Shown here: positions 57,061-64,000 of the stretch, one piece after another | Numbering within the stretch: the first letter of the stretch is position 1 | How the letters are laid out: each line of letters begins with the position of its first letter | Assembly: GCA_902806565.1 (NCBI GenBank) | Contig: CADCXA010000006.1 | Span: forward strand, 620,001 to 684,000 | Length of the DNA: 64,000 bases | Direction: 5' to 3' | Source: Hypoxylon rubiginosum | Taxonomy: Eukaryota; Ascomycota; Sordariomycetes; Xylariales; Hypoxylaceae | The notes under the pieces: generated by a model | Told to the model about the DNA's origin: nothing | Databases searched by the model: none | Seen by the model: the letters and a program-made list of their open reading frames with translations, nothing else | Program-made: the position numbers and the translations under genes

Positions 57061-57427
57061 CTAGCAACAAAACCCCGGAATACTGCCAGTGTCCTCCCCG
57101 TAGGTCACGTTGCCCGGAGGCCCGCAGAGCGAATGGGTTCCGTTGACTTGCTGCGGGTTTGCGCTGTAGAAGGTTCCTAGGAACGTCGGCTGTTAGTAAA
57201 AGTCGTTACGGTGGTTTTGGGGCAGTTTCTAACATACCGTTGACACATTCGCAGACTGGCCGGTCGACACAGCAATGCGGATCTTCGAAGGGGAAGCACG
57301 TGGCATCGATGCTGAATGCGCGGGTCATGTTGACGTACGGCGCCATCGGCGCTCCGAAAGACGGTCTTGCTAACGCGGCGTTGAGGGCCGAGGAGGCGAG
57401 GAGGCTCACGAAAACGAATGACACCAT
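57061..57427 (-). CDS. Small Cys-rich secreted protein (candidate effector or surface protein)
   Basis: Exons 57427-57238 and 57176-57061 join through a 61-nt intron (donor GTATGT, branch TTACTAAC, acceptor CCTAG; an earlier CAG would break the frame), giving 101 residues. The signal peptide is MVSFVFVSLLASSALNAALA with likely cleavage near residue 20. The mature part has eight cysteines (44, 52, 53, 59, 61, 81, 100, 101) in the order C-CC-C-C-C-CC, ending GFCC. There are four N-glycosylation sequons (Asn33, 63, 75 and 86). The spacing is not that of hydrophobins, and I recognise no family. Size, signal peptide and paired cysteines fit fungal secreted effectors or cell-surface proteins. Confidence 0.78.
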
Positions 57428-58021
57428 TTTCTCGGGCTTTGGTGGTTGGTTTGACCTAGATGGCCTGGTATGTATATGGATACGAAACGAGTGTTCTTCT
57501 TTTGGTTGTCTGTTGGTATCTGGCTACCTATCCAAACGATAAGTTGTTGGCTTGATACTGAGATCGAGGAGAGAGAGAGAGAGAGACGGTGAGTTATATT
57601 TTCACGGCTTCCTACCTACCTTGTAAGGTTAAACGAAGGTAACACCTCGCACAGCTTAGTCATTGCCGGTCTTTCCCTTTACAAGACCATGAATTTCTTG
57701 ACGACAGCTGCTCTTGCTATCTATTTTTACGATATGCACACGGAAAGGACTACATAAGCAGCTCCTTGCAGTAGCTTGCCTGAGCCATGTTGAAGGCAAG
57801 AAACCTCATGCCTGCCTACATGTATGGAAGGGCAGGCATCTCACATGCTTCCGTTTTCTCTCTTCTATCCGTCCTCTCTTTTACCGAAATTCCATTCTTT
57901 CTTTTAAGAATCTTCAAGTTCATTTCTCTCGTTTCAACCGTTTCTTTCGATCCCGTTCCCATTGGAGTACTTTGTGGAAGTTGTTGGCTTTTTGGCTGCT
58001 TATAGCCCCATTTCACCTAAC
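57428..58021. other. Divergent promoter region
   Basis: 0.6 kb between the secreted-protein gene (minus) and the MFS gene (plus). It contains a (GA)n microsatellite (57567-57587) close to the secreted-protein start and a pyrimidine-rich stretch from about 57,850 to 57,960 before the MFS start. No gene is supported. Confidence 0.55.
57567..57587 (+). repeat. (GA)n dinucleotide repeat
   Basis: About nine GA units in a row, read as (TC)n on the strand of the adjacent secreted-protein gene, some 140 bp upstream of its ATG. Confidence 0.85.
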
Positions 58022-60389
58022 ATGCATGACGAGCGAGATATCTGGCTTCTGGGTCCCGAATCCCAGCCTCCACCCCACGACGACCTCCACGAAGTCTGCT
58101 TGGACGACAATATAGAGACCCGAGCGCCTTTGCCGGCTGGGAGTCGGCCTGAATGTCTCAAGAACGTCTTCTACGAATGCGTATTTGTCAGTGTCATCGC
58201 CCTTGCCGCCGCGACCCCCGTCTTCCTTCAACGCTCTGTTGTCGTCGTCGCGGGCTCTATGTCTGATGCCCTGCAAATGACTCCGGCTCAGATGGCATGG
58301 GCCACGGCAAGTTCTGGGTATGTCTATCTACTTCTATGTACAGTAGTTAAAGTCAGTCCAAGCACAAGCTCACCAATCTCTAGATTAACGACTGGCGTGT
58401 TCCTACTCCCGTTCGGCTACATCGCCGACACCTGCGCCGTTATGCCTCGGAAGACTCTTTTGATCTTGAGCTTAGTGGCATTCTGTCTACTCACCACATG
58501 CACAACCTTTTCCAAAAGTGGAATTGTGCTCGATGTCGTATCTGGGCTTACTGGCATCGCTTGCGCCGCGAATGTACCTATTGCAGTCGGCATCTTGAGT
58601 CTCGTGTACCCGACGCCTTCACGTCGCAAGAATATAGTCTTCTCTTCTTTCCTGATGGGCACACCCGCAGCCACCATTATAGGCGGCCTCGGTTCAGGCG
58701 CCTTAGCTCTCGAGTTTAACTGGAAAGCCCCGTTCATAGCGTTGGCTGGACTGTACGTGCTCGTCACTGGACTCGCCTGTATATTCGTACCAAGTGTCTC
58801 GGAACCTGATGCAGAGGATGAGAAGACCGAATTTTGCATTATCAACGAACCAGAAGCTTTTCCTATGCTCTCGATTGAGCCACCCAAGAGGAAATCCCCC
58901 TTTCTGCAGTTCGATTGGCTCGGGCTGTTTTTGCTCACCACAGGCCTTCTGCTGTTCACCGTTGCTCTGACCATTGGTCCACAAGGTCCAGAGCCATGGA
59001 AGACGCCAACCGTTATACTTCTCTTAACTTTGGGTGCTTTATCACTTGGATGCTTTCTACTTTGGGAAAACGTAACACGAACACCTATGATACCCCCTTC
59101 TATCTGGGAAAACTTGGCTGTGACCATGGTTAGTTCGACTTCAAATCTAGTTGCGCAGAGGTGGGGATACTGATACGATGGCATATAGGTAATTATCAGC
59201 ACTTTATGTGCTGCTATGTCTTTCTATTCTCAACTCTTTTGGGTTTCGTTGTTCATGCAGGATCTTGAAGGCCTCAAACCATTCGATGTCGCCGTGAGGC
59301 TGCTGCCACAAGCCCTCATGGGTTTGCTGTTCAGCCCTCTTGTCGGCCTGATTATGCACAAAGTGCCGGGAACCGTGCTCTTAACCATTGCTGCCTCACT
59401 TCTTGTTATTAGCAATGTGCTTCTTATCTTTTTGCGTCAGGGGAGTAACTACTTGGTCTGGATATTTCCATCTGTCATGCTGAGTACTATTGGAATGGAT
59501 TGGACTATGAATGTTGGATCGGTACGTATCGATCTACTATTCCTCTCCTTCCCGGCTCTTATAACTAACAACAGGGTAGCTTTACATACTATCTTCACTT
59601 CCACTAAAGCACCACTCTACTGGAGCTTCACTTCTTCAAACAGCAAGCCGTCTTGCTGTTCCTCTTGGCATGGGAATTACTACAGCGATCTGGTCGTCAT
59701 ACAACGGGAAGGGGTTGGAAGCATACCCGGAACTTGCGTACACCAACACATTTATGGCGACAACAGCTTTCGCAGGCATATCTCTTCTCCTGGTTCCGTT
59801 CATCCGTATTGGGAGGCAAGGCGTCCCGAAACGCGAGGCATCAAAACCAAAGGACAGTGACTCGAAACGGAGCACAATACCCCCTGAACGACCGTCCTCT
59901 CCCCCACGGAATTTCGGGAATGAGAATGGGAACCGCCCAAGCAAGCGCTGGTCTCCAGTTGACACATTGGCGCCGTCGGTAACGAGTGACAACCAACACA
60001 AAGCAGCCCCTTCGATGTCATCACAGTCTTCGCTCAGGAGTAACGACACGCCAAGAACCAGCACAACGGCGAGGACAACAATCCGACGCGGACGCAGTCC
60101 GTCTGAGAGGGTGGTCTGGGTCGTATGTGAAGAATGCGGCACAAGCAAGCGACATACGAAGCAGCACAGCGCCGTGGGCGATCCGGCCCGCTACTTCAAC
60201 GATCCCGCATTCGGTGGCACGGCTAAGGGTCGCAACCAGAGCGGTAGTAATGGCAACAACATCCAGAATCCACACCATTATCTTCCGCCCCACCAGCTTC
60301 CAAGACCATACGGTGGACGTCGACGTCTGCCGCTTGTGAACCGTCAGATCATGACTCATCAGATGTTGACTCAGGGCTTCCAACCTTGA
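58022..60389 (+). CDS. MFS drug/proton antiporter (DHA2-like) with long cytoplasmic tail
   Basis: Exons 58022-58317, 58384-59128, 59189-59521 and 59580-60389 (introns 66, 60 and 58 nt) encode 727 residues. The last acceptor is GGTAG at 59579; the nearer CAG at 59574 leads into a stop. The N-terminus MHDERDIWLLGPESQ is cytoplasmic. Landmarks are WATASSG + LTTGVFLLPFGYIAD in early helices, LMGTPAATIIGGLGSGAL (antiporter motif C-like) and the late STGASLLQTASRLAVPLGMGITTAIW, typical of 14-helix exporters of the aminotriazole-resistance type. Likely role is proton-driven efflux of small compounds; the substrate is unknown. After the last helix (about residue 535) comes a 180-residue hydrophilic tail holding RVVWVVCEECGTSKRHTKQH, not usual for the family. 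The first intron is a multiple of three without stop, so its retention would stay in frame. Confidence 0.9.
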
Positions 60390-60992
60390 TCGCCCCTAAT
60401 TGGGAATCGCTTCCAAGTTTCGTATTTATCTAGGAAAATCGAAACTAGTCTTACCGTTTAGAGGATGCGCTTTTTCCTTTCGTACGGTTAATCCTACTTC
60501 TAGTGCCTGGACGACATTATGCATAGCAATTTTTGGTCGGGGTTTTTGAAGGCGGTTTGGGGATTTCTTTTGGTCTTACTCCTGGTTCTTGGGGACCTCG
60601 CCTTCTAAGGCGAGGCAAATGAGGTTTGAGATATGATGTTACGCCCTTACTAGTAGTCCACACTTATGGATAGATTATCTTAGTGCCTCGCTTTTGCAGT
60701 CATAATACATGAAATATTTCGAGGTCAACTCTGCTTCTTGAAGACTCTTATATGTTCATATTATATTCCCCTTATCTAAATCTGGACTCCATAGCCAATG
60801 CTGTAGCGCTTTTACCCGCCCCCTCTAACGGTACAAACGGAGCACATGTGTTTCCATACCAATATACAAGACCTTTAGTTTTGAGATGCTCATAATTCGA
60901 CGCCATGAATCTAGTTTAAGTATCCCCAAAAATATCGTTGACGTGCGACTAGCTATATTCCCAGCCGATACTCTCTCTTCCGGAGGTCGACC
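60390..60992. other. Convergent intergenic region
   Basis: 0.6 kb between convergent 3' ends. No gene, RNA gene or repeat is supported; the sequence is T-rich and probably contains both transcript ends. Confidence 0.5.
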
Positions 60993-62631
60993 TTATAACT
61001 TGGCGTTGGGCATCTGGCGCATGGCCTGGCGGACGCCGAGGTCGGCGAGGACCTCCTCGGCGCCGCCGAGGATGGCGTCGAACTTGTAGGTGCGGTGGAA
61101 CATCTCGACGACGCGGCCCATGCCGGACTGGGTGATGCCGCGGCCGCCGAAGATCTGGACGGCCTCGTCGGCCACCTCGTGGGCGGCGCGCGTGGCGCTC
61201 ATCTTTAGGAGGCCGATGGGGCCGCCGAGGTGCTGCGCCTGCTGCTTGTACGGCATGTGGCACATCTGGTAGGTGATGGTCTCGAGCCAGGACTGGTTGG
61301 CCTCGACGAGGGCGATCATCTTGGCGAGCTTCTGGCGGATGACGGGCTGCTCGATCAGGCGCTTGCCGAAGACGAGGCGCTGGTGCGACCACTTTAGACA
61401 CTCCTCGACGACTGTCCTGCACTGGCGGATCGTCGCGCCTATGTGGAGAAAGAAAGAAAAGTTAGTTAAGAACAGCATAGCATTGCGAGGACTTTAGGTA
61501 GGAAGGACGGGGGGTAGGTAGTAGGGTAGGGTACTCACAGGCCATGGTCCACCTCTCGTGGTTGAAGTTGCTGAGGATGACGTAGATGCCCTTGTTCTCC
61601 TCGCCGAGGAGGTTCTCGGCGGGCACCTTGACGTTGTCGAAGGTGATGTAGGCGGTGCCGGCGGCGGGCGAGTACGACGTCTTGATGGCCTTGGTCTCGA
61701 CCCCCTCGCCGCGCTCGATGAGGAGCACGCTCAGGCCCTTGTCGGTCCGGACGCCGGTGACGAAGTAGTCGCAGAAGACGCCGTTGGTGATCCACTTCTT
61801 GGTGCCGTTGACGACGTAGTGCTTGCCGTCGGCCGTCTTGGTGGCCGTCGTCCGCAGGCCGGCCACGTCGGAGCCGGCGAAGGCCTCGGTGATGGCTAGG
61901 CACATGTACTTCTTGCCGCCGAGCACCTCGTCCATGATGGCCTTCCTGCGCCGCTCGTCCTTCATGTAGTGCATGACGCACGGCAGCCCGATCACCATGC
62001 CGGCCAGCGCGCCGTCCTGGAAGCCGCGCGCGTTGGCGCGGACCCCTTCCTGCGCCGTGATCAGGTCGTGGAAGTAGTCGAACTCCTCGCCCCTGACGGC
62101 GCCGTCCATGAGCTCGACCCCGTGGAGGTGCTTGCCGGGCCCCAGCCGCATGTGCAGCAGCCCTACCTTCGACATGCGGTCGACGAGCTCCTGGCTGATG
62201 TACTTGCCGTCGAGCTCGCGCGCCTGCGCCTCCGGGGTGACGTACGTGTCGGTGAAGACGCGCATGGCCTTCTGCATGCGGCGGTGGCTGTCGTTGTAGT
62301 AGGGGCTCTTGTACGCGGGGGTCAGCCACAGGGGCTCGGCGTAGGGGACGGTGCTGAGGTCGCCGGGCCGCGGCGTGATGACCTGGGGCTTCTCGCCCTC
62401 GACCGTGCCGACGCACAGGTCGGCGTACTTGGCCAGGACCTCGTGCCGGTGCAGGTTGTAGAAGTCGACGGTGGCGTCCCGGCCGGCGACCTGCCGCAGC
62501 ACGGACTCGCCGCCGGGGTGGGCGTCGACGAAGTCGGTCACGTCGTACACCTTGCTGTCGACGACGAACCACAGCGAGTCCTCGGTGTTGTGCTTGGCCA
62601 CCTCGGCCCGGGTGAACGTCTTGGACGACAT
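60993..62631 (-). CDS. Cytochrome b5-acyl-CoA dehydrogenase fusion
   Basis: Exons 62631-61539 and 61438-60993 join through a 100-nt phase-1 intron (donor GTGAGT, acceptor CATAG; WTMA-C-ATIRQC) and give 512 residues. The first 80 residues are a cytochrome b5 domain: DFVDAHPGGESVLRQVAG with heme ligand His38, and the second ligand in FYNLHRHEVL (His61 or His63). The rest is an acyl-CoA dehydrogenase: CLAITEAFAGSDVAGLRTTA in the FAD/substrate region, KWITNGVFCDYFVTGVRT, the C-terminal helical domain beginning HERWTMAC, and AVQIFGGRGITQSG near the end. The expected reaction is flavin-dependent alpha,beta-dehydrogenation of an acyl-CoA. The b5 domain suggests electron exchange with a b5-type chain instead of, or besides, ETF; this is inference. 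The C-terminus PNAKL could act as a weak peroxisomal signal. The gene is very GC-rich throughout. Confidence 0.93.
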
Positions 62632-63313
62632 CGTGACGGGCGGGACGGGTAGGTCGGATCGCTCGTTTGTAAAGAGGCAAGGGATCGAATTGGAAAGGGA
62701 GCGGAACGATTGGCGGTGTTTTTAGACGACGGACTACTACTTCAACCCGCGATCAATAAGTAAGCACGAAGAGAAATTCAGTGCAAGAGAATGGATATAT
62801 AGCATGTTGAGAAGAAGGAGAATGCCAGTGCCGTACGGCGACTTTGTGCTTTTTGACGTCAGATTCATGTTGGTAGAGCGCGGTGGACCTGGGATACGAT
62901 GCCTCGGCTCACGCAAGTCAGGATGGGCTTAGGTCGGCGGTCGTGACAATTCGTCGTCTCTGATTGGCTGTTCCGGCTGCTCCCCCCCTGCCCATGTTGG
63001 TACCCCGAGATTTGGGGTAATGACTAGCAGCCCGCTAGCCTGCTCTGACTGAGGATAGGATAGGGGATTTGAGCAAGGGAGGATAATCCACGGGCTTAAA
63101 GCAGCCGTGTTTATGCATGTGTTAGGGTGGTTACATAATCCTGAAGGAAGCAGATAAAGCTGAGGTCTTTAATTCAAGAACATCAAATGCACCCTTATTC
63201 AAACCACATTTTCATGGGCACGGGACTGACTCAGCCTTATAATCAGATACCTTAGCAATGTATTCGATCTCCACCTAAATCAAGTCTACAGTATACAAAA
63301 TATCAAGATGGCA
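62632..63313. other. Intergenic region
   Basis: 0.68 kb upstream of the b5-dehydrogenase gene and downstream of the NmrA-like gene, both on the minus strand. No gene, repeat or RNA is seen; it should hold the dehydrogenase promoter. Confidence 0.5.
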
Positions 63314-64000
63314 CTAGGCGGACAGGCACTCCAAGAGCCGAGCCTTGTCTCTCTGCAATGATGCCTCAAGTGGAGTGAAGGGAATGCCGAACTTGGCCTG
63401 GACTTCCTTGGCCGTGATGGCATAGGCGCTGAAATCCTTCAAGTTGGCCCAAAGTTGAATTCTCTGGCCAAAGATAGTAGCCTTTCCCTCCTCCACTTCC
63501 TCGGGGGTTCGCTTTCTCAGGGGCACGTCTTTGCCGCTGACCTTGACGAGGATGTCGCGTGCCTCTTCGACGGTGAGCAGTTCGTTGCCGAGATCAATCT
63601 CCTGGCCACCGAACTTGTCCGGATCCTGCAAGGCCGCCGCGGCGTACTTTCCAACGTCGTCCGCATCCGTGTAGGGCGCCTTGACACCTTCGTTGAAGGC
63701 ATGGTCTAGCTCTCCGTGCGTGGGAAGCCTAGGATAGTTCTGATGGGCTCCTGGCAGAAGGTAATCTTGATGCAGGATAGATGGCCGAAGGATGGTGTAA
63801 GCCTTGAAACCGGCACCGCGGACGATATTCTCGACCTGTGTTTTAGAGAGAAAATACTCGCGCATTTGGACTTCTTCGGTCACCTGGTCGTCCCACAGGG
63901 CCTTCTTGTCCGTGGTCAAAGTCGTGGCTGCAACAATGCTTTCAACTCCTGCTTTCTTGCATGCGTCGGCAATCGTCTGAGCCTGCAGAGCTTCGAAGCC
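63314..64000 (-). CDS. NmrA-like NAD(P)-binding protein, C-terminal part (gene cut by window edge)
   Basis: The minus-strand frame is open from the right edge to a stop at 63314, giving 228 residues without a start. The text ADACKKAGVESIVAATTL, then FLSKTQVENIVRGAGFKAYTILRPSILHQDYLLP and TDADDVGKYAAAALQDPDKFGGQEIDLG is typical of NmrA/HSCARG-like atypical short-chain dehydrogenases, of which this is the C-terminal two thirds. The N-terminal GxxGxxG dinucleotide site lies beyond the window. Such proteins sense NADPH/NADP or act as reductases; nothing here decides which. No intron is needed in the visible part. Confidence 0.88.
   Translation of the reverse strand, partial: GFEALQAQTIADACKKAGVESIVAATTLTTDKKALWDDQVTEEVQMREYFLSKTQVENIVRGAGFKAYTILRPSILHQDYLLPGAHQNYPRLPTHGELDHAFNEGVKAPYTDADDVGKYAAAALQDPDKFGGQEIDLGNELLTVEEARDILVKVSGKDVPLRKRTPEEVEEGKATIFGQRIQLWANLKDFSAYAITAKEVQAKFGIPFTPLEASLQRDKARLLECLSA

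Noticed and set aside
61535..62680. 381-codon minus-strand frame overlapping the b5-dehydrogenase
   Set aside because: Shifted-frame shadow of a GC-rich gene: Arg/Pro/His-rich text without domains, while the other frame encodes the enzyme.

Overview
The window is nuclear DNA of a filamentous ascomycete, most likely a sordariomycete. Genes carry short GT-AG introns of about 45-105 nt with CTAAC/CTGAC-type branch sites, and the gene set (Atg2, Mrc1, Spc98, Wee1, Ada1/Hfi1, Ost3, Mrm2, fungal rhodopsin-like protein, OPT transporter) is fungal. A stwintron (intron nested in an intron) in the OPT gene and the general look would fit Xylariales/Hypoxylaceae, but that placement is inference only.

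Layout. Positions 1-11,100 are an accessory-looking stretch: the 3' end of a GH31 alpha-glucosidase, a Cys-rich single-pass membrane protein, an alpha/beta hydrolase, a foldback MITE-like element (5798-6360), a six-exon rhodopsin-like membrane protein on the minus strand, an uncertain ORF, and a putative amidoligase. An OPT-family transporter sits at 13,041-15,689. Positions 15,690-21,797 are gene-poor and contain at least one decayed coding relic near 17.6-17.9 kb.

Positions 21,798-41,000 hold mostly cell-cycle and genome-maintenance genes: Wee1-type kinase, Spc98/GCP3 gamma-tubulin complex protein (minus), SAGA subunit Hfi1/Ada1, checkpoint mediator Mrc1, a disordered conserved fungal protein, and a small two-helix membrane protein with an acidic tail. 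Positions 41,598-47,965 are the large autophagy gene ATG2 (minus).

Positions 49,372-64,000 hold OST3/OST6 (minus), a coiled-coil nuclear-type protein, a multi-pass membrane protein (minus), the mitochondrial rRNA methyltransferase MRM2 with seven exons, a 101-residue Cys-rich secreted protein (minus), a 14-helix-type MFS exporter with an unusual tail, a cytochrome b5-acyl-CoA dehydrogenase fusion (minus), and an NmrA-like protein that runs off the right edge (minus).

Gene models were built by hand from reading frame, splice consensus and recalled family patterns; none was tested against transcripts or databases. The strongest unusual signal is the [D1,2] stwintron at 14,416-14,625. No tRNA, rRNA, CRISPR or operon-like structure was found. 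The genes do not form an obvious single pathway or biosynthetic cluster.
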